Shown piece by piece: positions 45,239 to 53,645 of a stretch of DNA of 64,000 bases; the first letter of the stretch is position 1; each line of letters begins with the position of its first letter. The notes beneath the pieces were generated by a model. It was not told where the DNA came from. It was given only the letters and a program-made list of their open reading frames with translations, and ran no database searches. The translations under genes were made by a program, and so were the position numbers. Source of the stretch: Leucobacter salsicius M1-8 (lineage in GTDB: Bacteria > Actinomycetota > Actinomycetes > Actinomycetales > Microbacteriaceae); assembly GCF_000350525.1 (NCBI RefSeq), contig NZ_AOCN01000028.1:1-64000 (forward strand), in the 5' to 3' direction.

Positions 45239-46777
45239 CTAGGCGCGTTCGAACAATGCGATGAACATCGCGTCGGTGCCGTGGCGGTGTGGCCACAGCT
45301 GCACACTGAGGGCGTCGCCCGCGAGGTCGATCGGCCCGCGCGCCACTTGACTGATGATGTCCCGGGTGTCGAGCTCGCGCAGACCCTCGTGCCGGGCGAG
45401 CAAACGGTCTACCCCGGCGCGAGTCTCCGCCAGGTGCGGCGAGCAAGTCACGTACGCGAGCACACCGCCAGGAGCGAGGTGGGTCACGGCCGCGTCGAGC
45501 AGTTCGGCCTGCAGCTGGGTCAGCTCGGGCAGATCCGCCGGGGACTTACGCCAACGCGCCTCGGGCCGTCGTCGCAACGCTCCGAGCCCTGAGCAGGGCG
45601 CATCCACCAGGATCCGGTCGTAGAGTTGACCGTCATAGGCCGCGGCCTCGCGCCCGTCGTGGGAGACCACCCGAACGGTGTCTTGGACGGCCCGCACCGA
45701 GTCGCGCACGAGCTCAGCGCGGTGCGGTGCGACCTCGTTCGCACGCACGGTCGCTCCCGCAATGCGTGCCTCGGCTCCCAACAGCGCGCTCTTGCCGCCG
45801 GGTCCTGCGCACAGGTCGAGCCAACGCTCGCCCTCACGCGCGGGCCGCACCACCCGGGTGAGGGCGAGGGCCGCAAGCTGCGATCCTTGATCCTGGACGC
45901 GCAGCGCACCCGAGGGGAGCCCGGCGGCTTCGATCGCACGCGCCGGATCGCCCCCACTGAGCGTGTATCCGATGGAAGAGGGACCCTCTGCCGCGATCCA
46001 AGCGGAGTCGGCCGGCTCCTCTAGGTCGGCCGGGGTGGATACCGCGAACTCTTGATCCGGCGCGAAGCCCGGCAGAAGCGCGAGGTTGACGCGCGGGGCC
46101 GCGTTGTCGGCGGCAAGCAGCTCCTCGAGCTCCGCCTCGCGCCCCTCGCTCTTCAGTGCCGCACGAAACGCGCGCAGCACCCAGGTGGGGTGTGAAGTTT
46201 GGGCAGCGAGCGCATCGTCCTTCGACTTTGCGTTCTCGGCGATCCGGTCGTCCCATTCCTCGGGATCGACGCGACCGATCGCGCGCAGCACGCCGTTGAC
46301 GAAGCCCGATCCGCCCTGGTTTGCCACCAACCGTTGCAGCTCGACGCTTTCGTTGACGGCGGCGTGCGAGGCGGTGCGCATGCTCAGGAGCTGGTGCACG
46401 CCGAGGCGAAGCACGTTGAGGGTGCGTGCATCGAGCTCGGAGGCGGGGCGTCCCGCCGCAATCTCGATGATGCGGTCGTAGCGTCCGCGCCAGCGCAGGG
46501 TCCCGGCGACCAGTTCGGTCACGAGGCCCGCGTCACGGTGGTCGATGCCTGCCTCGCGAATGCGGGCCGGGAGTGCGAGGTTTGCGAAGGCCTCGCGTTC
46601 GGTCACGTCGCGCAACACGTCGTAGGCCGCGAGGCGGGCGGCTGACACCCGCGGCCTCGCCGGGCTGCGCTGATCGCGCTGCTGGCCCTGGTGCTGGTTG
46701 CGCTGTTGGCCACCACGCCGGTTACCGCGCCCGCTGGCGCCAGCGCGGTTTCCATTGTTGTTCGATTCGCTACTCAT
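45239..46777 (-). CDS. rsmB: 16S rRNA (cytosine-C5) methyltransferase
   Basis: RsmB methylates C967 of 16S rRNA. I chose ATG 46777 (MSSESNNNGNRAG), which overlaps the fmt stop (ATGA), giving 512 residues. A disordered Asn/Gln/Arg/Gly-rich head (about 40 residues) precedes a NusB-like domain (AAYDVLRDVTEREAFANLAL). The SAM domain shows WLDLCAGPGGKSALLGA, VDAPCSGLGALRRRPEARWR and AYVTCSPHLAET with the catalytic Cys pair. fmt-rsmB is a conserved pair. Confidence 0.94.
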   Translation of the reverse strand: MSSESNNNGNRAGASGRGNRRGGQQRNQHQGQQRDQRSPARPRVSAARLAAYDVLRDVTEREAFANLALPARIREAGIDHRDAGLVTELVAGTLRWRGRYDRIIEIAAGRPASELDARTLNVLRLGVHQLLSMRTASHAAVNESVELQRLVANQGGSGFVNGVLRAIGRVDPEEWDDRIAENAKSKDDALAAQTSHPTWVLRAFRAALKSEGREAELEELLAADNAAPRVNLALLPGFAPDQEFAVSTPADLEEPADSAWIAAEGPSSIGYTLSGGDPARAIEAAGLPSGALRVQDQGSQLAALALTRVVRPAREGERWLDLCAGPGGKSALLGAEARIAGATVRANEVAPHRAELVRDSVRAVQDTVRVVSHDGREAAAYDGQLYDRILVDAPCSGLGALRRRPEARWRKSPADLPELTQLQAELLDAAVTHLAPGGVLAYVTCSPHLAETRAGVDRLLARHEGLRELDTRDIISQVARGPIDLAGDALSVQLWPHRHGTDAMFIALFERA

Positions 46778-47721
46778 GACAGCACCGTGTTTCCGCCGCG
46801 TCCACGCAGCCAATCGGCGGCAGCCATGGCGGGTTTGCCCGCCGGCTGCACGCGTACGAGTTCGAGTTGGCCATCGCTCAGCTGCAGCAGCACTCGGCCG
46901 GCCGCGAGCGTCACTGATCCTGCGTCTGCAGCGGGATCATCTGCAGAGCGCTCGTCGGCGGCAGCCGGATCCAGCTCCACCGCACGCACCTCGTGCAGCT
47001 TGAGCGGCGCGTCGTCGTGCAGCGCGTACGCGCCGGGCTCGGGGGTCATACCGGCCCACTGGGCAAGCACGTCGGCGGTGCTGCGAGTCAAATCGAGCTT
47101 GCCGTCCTCGCGGGTGAGTTTGTGCGCGTAGCTGGTGTCGCCGACCTGCGGCTCCCCCGCTTCCGGATCTGTTGCGAGGCGGTCGATCGCCGCGAGCAGC
47201 GCACCTGTGCCGAAATCTGAAAGGTGGGTGAGCGCCTCGCCCGCGCTCGTACCCGGCGCGAACTCGTGAGAATCGCGGCTCAACACATCTCCTGCATCTA
47301 GCGCAGCGACGAGCCTGAACGCAGTGACCGAGAGCGTCTGCTCCCCCGCGGCGAGGGCGCGCTGCACGGGGGCGGCCCCGCGCCAGCGCGGAAGGTCCGA
47401 GAAGTGCAGGTTGATCCAGCCGTGAGTGGGCAGGCTCAGCAGTGGCTCGCGTACGAGCCCGCCGTAGGCGACAATCACGCCGAGTTCAGCGTTGAGCCCT
47501 TCGGCCCAGGCGACGGCGGAATCGTCGAGGCGATTCGCTTTGTGCACCTCGAGCCCAAGCTCTGTGGCGGCGACCGCGACGGGTGAAGGGGTAAGTACGC
47601 GCTTGCGCCCGAGCGGGGCGTCTTCACGCGTGATGACGCCAGCGACCTCATGCCCGTGCGCGACAAGCGCGCGCAGGCTCGGCACGGCGAACTCTGGGGT
47701 TCCGGCAAAAATTATCCGCAT
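46774..47721 (-). CDS. fmt: Methionyl-tRNA formyltransferase
   Basis: Fmt formylates initiator methionyl-tRNA. 315 residues: MRIIFAGTPEFAVPSLRAL, VIVAYGGLVREPLLSLPTHG, then INLHFSDLPRWRGAAPVQRAL, the formyl-transfer region. The C-terminal domain shows LADGRVLL-like TLAAGRVLLQLSDGQL and ends LRGRGGNTVLS. A GAGAAT hexamer (47733-47728 on the minus strand) stands 6 nt before the ATG, so the transcript is likely leaderless and divergent from trpL. In many actinobacteria fmt follows priA directly; here the trpL-trpB cassette lies between. Confidence 0.95.
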   Translation of the reverse strand: MRIIFAGTPEFAVPSLRALVAHGHEVAGVITREDAPLGRKRVLTPSPVAVAATELGLEVHKANRLDDSAVAWAEGLNAELGVIVAYGGLVREPLLSLPTHGWINLHFSDLPRWRGAAPVQRALAAGEQTLSVTAFRLVAALDAGDVLSRDSHEFAPGTSAGEALTHLSDFGTGALLAAIDRLATDPEAGEPQVGDTSYAHKLTREDGKLDLTRSTADVLAQWAGMTPEPGAYALHDDAPLKLHEVRAVELDPAAADERSADDPAADAGSVTLAAGRVLLQLSDGQLELVRVQPAGKPAMAAADWLRGRGGNTVLS

Positions 47722-47774
47722 TCGTCTATTCTCTCAGCACCGCGGCGGCTCACCGTGCTGCTACACTCAGCCTC

Positions 47775-47822
47775 ATGCACGCTGCTCAGTTCAACACCAT
47801 GAATCGTTGGTGGACCGTCTAG
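47775..47822 (+). CDS. trpL: Tryptophan leader peptide (MHAAQFNTMNRWWTV)
   Basis: A 15-residue open frame with tandem Trp codons at positions 12-13 (47808-47813), followed by Thr, Val and a TAG stop at 47820-47822. A -10 hexamer TACACT (47762-47767) lies exactly 7 nt before the ATG, so the transcript should start at or very near the start codon; there is no ribosome-binding site. The second Trp codon and the stop lie inside the first RNA hairpin, the hallmark of Trp-codon attenuation. It controls the trpB paralogue 93 bp downstream. Recognition rests on the complete architecture rather than on homology. Confidence 0.88.
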   Translation: MHAAQFNTMNRWWTV

Positions 47823-47881
47823 GGACGGTCTCGACTCGCAACTGCATTTTCGACACCGCTCCGCGAGGGGCGGTGTTTTTT
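47813..47881 (+). promoter_or_regulatory. Trp attenuator: hairpin 1:2, antiterminator 2:3, terminator 3:4
   Basis: Hairpin 1:2 pairs GACCGTC (47813-47819) with GACGGTC (47824-47830) across the stop codon. The antiterminator pairs CGGTCTCGA (47826-47834) with TCGACACCG (47850-47858), 4 bp, one C-C mismatch, 4 bp. It uses the 3' arm of hairpin 1:2 and the 5' arm of the terminator, so the structures exclude each other. The terminator occupies 47853-47876 with a T run to 47881. A ribosome stalled at the Trp codons would break hairpin 1:2 and allow antitermination; efficient translation would permit termination. Confidence 0.85.
47853..47881 (+). terminator. Attenuator terminator (3:4 hairpin) upstream of second trpB
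   Basis: A 10-bp stem, ACACCGCTCC (47853-47862) with GGGGCGGTGT (47867-47876), GCGA tetraloop, then six T (47876-47881). The single non-Watson-Crick pair is U-G in plus-strand RNA but would be an A-C mismatch in minus-strand RNA, so the structure belongs to the trpL-trpB transcript. Confidence 0.88.
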
Positions 47882-47915
47882 CGTCTCGAGTGGCGCAATG
47901 AAGCAAAGGATCCCT

Positions 47916-49136
47916 ATGACACACTCTGATTCGCACTCTCCCTACCGGGCCAACGCCGAGGGATTCTTCGGTGATTTTGGTGGCGCGGTGTTGCCGCCGC
48001 ATCTCGCGGGCCCCATGGCTGACGTAGCCGTGGCCTACGAGGAGGCATCTGCCGACCCGAAGTTCCAGGACGAGCTACAGGCGCTGCTTTCCAAGTACGT
48101 GGGTCGCCCGTCGCTGCTCTACTTTGCTGAGAATCTGACCCGTGAGCTCGGCGGCGCACGCGTCTACCTGAAGCGCGAGGATCTCAACCACACGGGCGCG
48201 CACAAGATTAACCACTGCCTGGGCGAGGCGTTGCTCGCCAAGCGCATGGGCAAGAAGAAGCTGATCGCCGAGACCGGGGCTGGCCAGCACGGCGTGGCCC
48301 TCGCGACTGCCGCGGCACTGGTGGGCCTCGAGTGCGAGATCCACATGGGCGCGATCGATATCGAGAAGCAGCACCCCAACGTCATTCGGATGGAACTGCT
48401 TGGTGCGAAGGTCGTCGCGGTCGAGGAGGGCGGTCGTTCGCTGAAGGAAGCCGTCGACTCTGCATTTGGTGTCTACGCAGCCGCTCCCGAAGAGTACTTC
48501 TTTGCGATCGGTTCGGTCGTGGGCCCCCATCCGTTCCCCTCGATGGTGCGCGATTTCCAGTCGGTCGTGGGCCGTGAAGCACGCGCCCAGATCCTTGAGG
48601 CAGAGGGACGCCTGCCCGACCTGCTCATTGCCGCGGTCGGCGGTGGCTCGAACGCAATGGGACTCTTCGATGCATTCCTGAATGACGAGTCGGTTCGCGT
48701 GATGGGCGTGGAGCCCGGTGGTGAGGGGCTCGAAGGCACGCGCCACGCGGCAACGATGACGCTCGGTACCCCCGGAATGCTCCACGGCATGCAGACCAAG
48801 GTGCTGCAGGACGCCGAGGGCGAGCCGTCGCCCGTGCACTCGATCGCGTCGGGACTGGACTACCCCGGTGTTGGCCCGCAGCACGCGCATCTCGAGAGCC
48901 TCGGCCGCGCCGAGTACGTGTCGGTGTCTGACGCCGAGACGCTCGCCGCGTTCCAGGCGCTGTCGCGCATCGAGGGCATCATTCCTGCCCTCGAGTCATC
49001 GCACGCGCTCGCACAGGTCATCAAGGTCGCCCCCACGATGCCCCAGGACGCGATCATCATCGCGAATCTGTCGGGTCGCGGCGATAAGGATGTCGACTAT
49101 GTCGCGGAGCTGCTGAAGCAGGCTGCCACGGCCTAG
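47916..49136 (+). CDS. trpB: Second tryptophan synthase beta subunit, attenuator-controlled
   Basis: 406 residues from ATG 47916, 5 nt after AAAGGA (47905-47910); an ATG at 47898 is an unlikely alternative. The catalytic features are complete: PLP Lys97 in HTGAHKINH, Glu in [10 protein letters not shown], phosphate loop GGGSNAMG, and C-terminal [10 protein letters not shown]. It differs from the main-cluster copy at the N-terminus ([19 protein letters not shown]) and in [19 protein letters not shown]. No trpA accompanies it. A role in salvaging free indole, or as a beta-synthase boosted at low tryptophan, is inference. It lies between the divergent fmt and convergent priA. Confidence 0.93.
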   Translation: MTHSDSHSPYRANAEGFFGDFGGAVLPPHLAGPMADVAVAYEEASADPKFQDELQALLSKYVGRPSLLYFAENLTRELGGARVYLKREDLNHTGAHKINHCLGEALLAKRMGKKKLIAETGAGQHGVALATAAALVGLECEIHMGAIDIEKQHPNVIRMELLGAKVVAVEEGGRSLKEAVDSAFGVYAAAPEEYFFAIGSVVGPHPFPSMVRDFQSVVGREARAQILEAEGRLPDLLIAAVGGGSNAMGLFDAFLNDESVRVMGVEPGGEGLEGTRHAATMTLGTPGMLHGMQTKVLQDAEGEPSPVHSIASGLDYPGVGPQHAHLESLGRAEYVSVSDAETLAAFQALSRIEGIIPALESSHALAQVIKVAPTMPQDAIIIANLSGRGDKDVDYVAELLKQAATA

Positions 49137-49143
49137 CAGTCTT

Positions 49144-49178
49144 GATCCGGATCGGGGCCGCGCGCCCCGATCCGGATC
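49144..49178 (+). terminator. Terminator downstream of second trpB
   Basis: A perfect 15-bp stem, GATCCGGATCGGGGC and complement (49144-49158 and 49164-49178), with a 5-nt loop, 7 bp after the trpB stop. No T tract follows. Confidence 0.75.
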
Positions 49179-49180
49179 GA

Positions 49181-49529
49181 GGCTCGGAACTTTTCTGGCG
49201 CCAAGGCATGAGGTGCGTTCCGGAACGCGCGCTCGCGACCACGACCGGGCACTACAGCTGCGCTCAGGTCTGCGCCTAAACACCGATCTGCACCGAGAAC
49301 GGAGACGGCTTGCTGATGCCCCGCGCGCTGCCTCATCGGCGATGATCTCGCCCGCATCAACAATCGCGTTCGCGTGCGCCCCCGACAGGTTTCCCCGAGT
49401 AGGCGCCCGATAGACCGCCGGATACTGCTCCACGAGCTCGGTGGCACGCCCCATTTTCTGTGCGATCACCCGACCCGAATCGAGCACCGCAAGGAGCTCG
49501 GCAGCTGGATTCAACGGTGAATGTCTCAT
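49181..49529 (-). pseudogene. Degenerate fragment resembling a DUF222 protein
   Basis: The 561-bp gap between the second trpB and priA holds no intact gene. On the minus strand from ATG 49529 a frame reads LLAVLDSGRVIAQKMG, then ELVEQYPAVYRAPTRGNLSG, then AHANAIVDAGEIIADEAARG, which has the rhythm of a DUF222 N-terminal region (L..YP.V..A...G.L....A..I...G). After about residue 70 that frame loses sense, and a second frame continues with SAAVVPGRGRERAFRNAPHALAP, implying a frameshift. No HNH part remains. The stretch 49530-49697 shows nothing further. The family assignment is tentative. Confidence 0.4.
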
Positions 49530-49697
49530 ACTCGAACGTGTCCCAGGGACCACCGACATTGAGCTTTTGATGGGTGCCCCGCACCCCATCACCAACCGTT
49601 TGACGGCGCGAATTAACAGCTCAGAGCGAGTGCCGCGCCAACCAAACAGCGCAAGGGTGTCGGCCGAACAGCAGTAACATGGCCCGCCAAACCCGGC

Positions 49698-51812
49698 TCA
49701 GTACTCGAACACCCCGCGGTCGTCAAAACGCAACCGGAGCGCCTCGGGCCGAGCACGCCCCGGAGCACGCGCCTTGGTGCGCGACGAGGCCCCTGCTGCG
49801 TCGGCGACTAGTGCCCCGCGCAACCGCGAAGCAACCTCGCCGCCGCGCGCGTAATCAAAGCGCACGATCGCCCGCACAAGCCCGGCGGGCGTCTTCGCGG
49901 GGCCGCCCGCAGGCAACGGCGTTGGGCCCAGATGGTCAACCCCGGGCAGGCCGGCAAGCGTGTCGAGCGCACGGTTGACCTCGGTATGCCCTCCGGTAAC
50001 ACTCGCGACCCGCACGGCGGGCGGATATCGCAGCTCGTGACGGTCGCCGAGCTCACCGCGCAGCCACTCCTCGGTGCGCCCGGTCAAAAACGCACGCACG
50101 GCAGGGCCGCCGCCCGAAGCGAGCAGACAGTGTCCGTCGGGAGCCGCAAGCGCGGCCGCATTTTCCCACCACCGTACGCAGTCCTCGGCCGAGCGCAGTG
50201 ACTCCCGCGCGAGCAAGCGCTCGGCGTCGAGCAGCACGACGGCGCGGTACCCGCCCGCCGCAATCGGTTCGGCTCCGCGCGTAGCCACGACGAGGGCGGG
50301 GCGCGCGTCGACTCGTTCACGAGCGTGATCGCCGTCGCTCAGCAGTACCCGGGCACCCGAGAACTGCCGTTCGAACTGTTCGACGGTGCGCTCCGACCCC
50401 ATGCCTCGCTCAGCGAGGTGGCGGCCGTCACACTCGCTACAGTGCCAGTTCACGGCGTTCGTGCCGCACCAGCGGCACGCCGCGCGCTGCGCCGAACGGA
50501 ATCCGATCGGGCCCGCGCATGCCGTGCAGCGTGCCAGTTCCCCGCAGTCGCCGCAGACCGAGATCGGCGAGTAGCCGGGGGTCGCCACCTGCACCAGCAC
50601 GGGTCCACTCTTGAGTGCCTCACGAATGGTGCGCGCGGCAATCTCGGGCACCCGCCCCGCAAACACGTCAGGCGTCATCGAGGCATCGGCGTGCAATACC
50701 TTTGTGCGACGAGGCGGATTCTGTTGGGCGTGCACATAGCCAATATCGATGAGCCGCTGCACCTCAGCACTGCGCGCATGCGCCGCAAAGAAAAGACCTG
50801 CCTGCGCCTGGCCCGCGCGTACGAGCGCCGAATCGCGCGCGTGCACATATGGTGCAAGCGGTTCGGCGAACACCGAATCGCCGTCGTCCCACATCAGAAT
50901 CGCGCCGAGGGCATGCGCCGGGGCGTAGACCGCCGAGCGGTTGCCAATGATGATGCGGGGCTCATGATCGAGTGCACGCAGGAACCCGGCATAGCGTTCG
51001 CCATTCGACTGCCGCGAATCCACCCGCACCACACCGTCGTGTCCAAACGCGGCAAGCGCATCGCGCAACTGATCGAGATCACGCCAGTCGGGCACCGCAC
51101 AGATCACACTGTGACCGGTCTCAAAAACAGCAATCGCAATACGAGCGAGCTGGGCGGCCCAACCGCCCACCCACTCCCCCGTGTGCAACCGTTCGGGGCC
51201 GTGTGATGCGGTGAGGGCGAGCCGACCACCCGCGATCAGCTCGGCCGCAACCGCGGCCTCGGGAGTCGCGGCTTGCGCGGGATCGATCGGCGCCACACCA
51301 AGCTGTTCTGGGGCTGGCTGCTCGGAATCACCCAGCTCCGGATCGACCGTCTCAGCCTCCGTCTGCGTGCCTGCACCAGTGTCACCACCAGCACCGGCAC
51401 CCGAGGTGCCGGCCTCCGCCGCAAGGTGTTGCTTCTCGACTCGCACCATGCGCGCGGGGATCGCGAGCCGCAAGATGTCGCCTGCGGACCCACCCGCCCG
51501 GTCAGCGACGGCGCGGGCGAGCCGCCACACCTCGGGGGTGAGCAACGGCACCTGCGTGACGATGTCGGCGATGGGAGACAGCTCTCCGCCGAACTCACTC
51601 CGATCGACGAACTCGATCACATAGCCGAAGCTTTTGCGGTCCTTCGAGCGGAACGGCACGCGCACGCGGTGCCCGACCCGTAGCGAATCTTGCAGCTCGG
51701 GGGGCACCGCGTAGTCGAACAGGTGGTCCAGCTGGGGCAGCGCGGAGTCGAGGAGTACCCGTGCAACCGTTCGTGCTCCCGGCCCCTCGGCTTCCTCAAT
51801 ACCCGCGCTCAA
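49698..51812 (-). CDS. priA: Primosomal protein PriA (degenerate actinobacterial type)
   Basis: PriA restarts stalled replication forks. 704 residues from a TTG start at 51812 behind AGGGG. The N-terminal DNA-binding domain begins ARVLLDSALPQLDHLFDYAV. Four CxxC pairs (CGDCGELARCTAC, CRWC, CSEC) form the zinc-binding part, and the C-terminal domain ends in a basic stretch. The expected Walker A (GxGKT) and DEEH box are missing: the corresponding places read TASHGPERLHTG and MWDDGD. Such loss is typical of actinobacterial PriA, so helicase activity is doubtful. An acidic, Gly/Thr-rich insertion lies at about residues 130-165. Confidence 0.92.
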   Translation of the reverse strand: MSAGIEEAEGPGARTVARVLLDSALPQLDHLFDYAVPPELQDSLRVGHRVRVPFRSKDRKSFGYVIEFVDRSEFGGELSPIADIVTQVPLLTPEVWRLARAVADRAGGSAGDILRLAIPARMVRVEKQHLAAEAGTSGAGAGGDTGAGTQTEAETVDPELGDSEQPAPEQLGVAPIDPAQAATPEAAVAAELIAGGRLALTASHGPERLHTGEWVGGWAAQLARIAIAVFETGHSVICAVPDWRDLDQLRDALAAFGHDGVVRVDSRQSNGERYAGFLRALDHEPRIIIGNRSAVYAPAHALGAILMWDDGDSVFAEPLAPYVHARDSALVRAGQAQAGLFFAAHARSAEVQRLIDIGYVHAQQNPPRRTKVLHADASMTPDVFAGRVPEIAARTIREALKSGPVLVQVATPGYSPISVCGDCGELARCTACAGPIGFRSAQRAACRWCGTNAVNWHCSECDGRHLAERGMGSERTVEQFERQFSGARVLLSDGDHARERVDARPALVVATRGAEPIAAGGYRAVVLLDAERLLARESLRSAEDCVRWWENAAALAAPDGHCLLASGGGPAVRAFLTGRTEEWLRGELGDRHELRYPPAVRVASVTGGHTEVNRALDTLAGLPGVDHLGPTPLPAGGPAKTPAGLVRAIVRFDYARGGEVASRLRGALVADAAGASSRTKARAPGRARPEALRLRFDDRGVFEY

Positions 51813-51857
51813 TGGTCCCCTGCGTTTGTTCCTACAGCGTGTGCTTGCTGCGGCAGG

Positions 51858-53051
51858 TTAGATCCCTGCCGCTGCGCGCAGCTCGGCTACGCGGGGAGTT
51901 GCCTCCCACGTGAACTCAGGCAGTTCGCGGCCGAAGTGACCGTACGCGCTCGTCGCGGCATAGATCGGGCGAAGCAGTGCGAGGTCGCGAATGATCGCGA
52001 GCGGGCGCAGGTCAAAGACCTCACGCACGGCAGCCTCAATCCGCTCGCGCGGCACGGTCTCGGTGCCAAACGTTTCGACATAGAGCCCGACGGGGTGCGC
52101 GCGGCCGATGGCATACGCCACCTGCAGCTCGGCACGCTTAGCGAGGCCCGCGCGCACGACGTGCTTGGCGACCCAACGCATTGCGTAGGCCGCCGAACGG
52201 TCGACCTTTGACGGGTCCTTGCCGCTGAACGCGCCGCCGCCGTGGCGGCTCGATCCACCGTACGTGTCGATGATGATCTTGCGGCCGGTGAGTCCGGCGT
52301 CACCCATAGGGCCGCCCACGACGAAGGGGCCTGCCGGGTTGATGAAGATGTCGGCGTGATCGCTCTTGAGGTCGACCCGGCCGAGCACGGGGCGAATCAC
52401 CTCACGCTCAATCACCTCGCGCAGCGCGGGCTGCGAGATGCTGGCGTGGTGCTGAGTGGACAGGACGACAGCCTCGACGCTCGCGGCACGATCACCGTCG
52501 TAGCCAATCGTGACCTGGGTCTTGCCGTCGGGGCGCAGCTCGGGGATGAGGCCCGACTTGCGCACCTCGGTGAGGCGCTCCGCCATGCGGTGTGCAATCC
52601 AGCTGGGCAGCGGGTGCAGCTCGGGGGTTTCATCTGTGGCGTAGCCAAACATGATGCCCTGGTCGCCCGCGCCCTGCGCGCTCAGCGGGTCGACTTTCTC
52701 TGTCGAGGTGCGCACCTCGAGCGAGGCGTCCACGCCGCCGGCAATGTCGGGAGACTGCTGCCCGATCGAGACCGATACGCCACACGATGCGGCGTCAAAG
52801 CCCATCTCAGAGCTCGTGTATCCGATGTCACGCACGGCCTCGCGCACGATCTGCGGAATCTCGACGTAGCCGGTGGTCGACACCTCGCCGGCTACGTGCA
52901 CGAGGCCCGTCGTGACAAGGGTCTCAACGGCCACGCGAGCACCCGGATCTTGTGCAAGCATGGCATCCAAGATCGAATCAGAGATGCGGTCGCAAATCTT
53001 GTCGGGGTGCCCTTCAGTAACGGACTCTGAGGTGAACTGGCGCAGTGACAC
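51858..53051 (-). CDS. metK: S-adenosylmethionine synthase
   Basis: MetK makes SAM from methionine and ATP. 397 residues from GTG 53051 behind AGGAG. It shows [56 protein letters not shown] and [19 protein letters not shown]. It lies 45 bp upstream of priA and 157 bp downstream of rpoZ, in the conserved rpoZ-metK-priA order. The leader contains two hairpins. Confidence 0.96.
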   Translation of the reverse strand: MSLRQFTSESVTEGHPDKICDRISDSILDAMLAQDPGARVAVETLVTTGLVHVAGEVSTTGYVEIPQIVREAVRDIGYTSSEMGFDAASCGVSVSIGQQSPDIAGGVDASLEVRTSTEKVDPLSAQGAGDQGIMFGYATDETPELHPLPSWIAHRMAERLTEVRKSGLIPELRPDGKTQVTIGYDGDRAASVEAVVLSTQHHASISQPALREVIEREVIRPVLGRVDLKSDHADIFINPAGPFVVGGPMGDAGLTGRKIIIDTYGGSSRHGGGAFSGKDPSKVDRSAAYAMRWVAKHVVRAGLAKRAELQVAYAIGRAHPVGLYVETFGTETVPRERIEAAVREVFDLRPLAIIRDLALLRPIYAATSAYGHFGRELPEFTWEATPRVAELRAAAGI

Positions 53052-53100
53052 GGGGGCTCCTAGCAGTGCGAGCGAAACAATATACAGGTGAAAACGACAA

Positions 53101-53193
53101 TGGCGCCGGATCCCTCATAAGGGTATCCGACGCCACCGACATCACAGCTTTCACTGCGAAGTGTTACCGCCGCACAACCGTGCTGCCGTAACA
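53101..53193 (-). promoter_or_regulatory. Two hairpins between rpoZ and metK
   Basis: The first hairpin after rpoZ (53193-53162) has a 6-bp stem TGTTAC/GTAACA, a 4-by-4 internal loop and a 4-bp inner stem. The second (53135-53101) is a 15-bp stem with one bulged base, a CATA/TATG loop and one pair that is G-U in minus-strand RNA but C-A in plus-strand RNA. They may be the rpoZ terminator, a metK leader element, or both. I could not match a known SAM riboswitch class. Confidence 0.45.
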
Positions 53194-53208
53194 AACGGGC
53201 TTTACGCG

Positions 53209-53505
53209 TTACGCGTCTTCGCCAGCCTCGTCGTCAAGCTCGGGCAGCTCAGTCGCCTCCTTGGGCTTCATCTCGAGCTTGCCTTCGACGATCTCGTGCA
53301 GCGCGATCGACAGCGGCTTGTCGTCGACCGACGAATCGACGAGCGGTCCGACGTTGTCGAACAGATTGCCGTCGTGCAGATCCGTGTAGTAGTCGTTGAT
53401 CTGGCGGGCACGCTGCGAAGCGAAAACCACCAGCGCGTACTTCGAATCCACCTTTTCGAGCAGATCGTCGATAGGCGGGTCGATGATGCCGTTGGGGTTG
53501 GCCAT
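53209..53505 (-). CDS. rpoZ: RNA polymerase omega subunit
   Basis: Omega helps RNA polymerase assembly. 98 residues from ATG 53505 ([22 protein letters not shown]), 7 nt after GAGGAG; GTG 53511 is an alternative. [18 protein letters not shown] is the family core, and the acidic tail ends [13 protein letters not shown]. gmk and ihf, often upstream in actinobacteria, are not here; a hypothetical gene lies upstream instead. Confidence 0.94.
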   Translation of the reverse strand: MANPNGIIDPPIDDLLEKVDSKYALVVFASQRARQINDYYTDLHDGNLFDNVGPLVDSSVDDKPLSIALHEIVEGKLEMKPKEATELPELDDEAGEDA

Positions 53506-53645
53506 GTACACACTCCTCTAGTAGACCTGTCTATCTTACCTGAGGAAACCTGGCCGTGGGGCCCACACCGGTTTTAGGCAGTTCCCCAATGATCCGGAGC
53601 AGCTCAATACGCACGCCCGTGCTGGGCCGGTTGACAGCGCAGCGA

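Noticed and set aside
49141-49180. Repeated GATCCGGATC units as a possible dispersed repeat or transposon end
   Set aside because: They form the two arms of a terminator-like hairpin, and no transposase, target duplication or matching far copy was seen.
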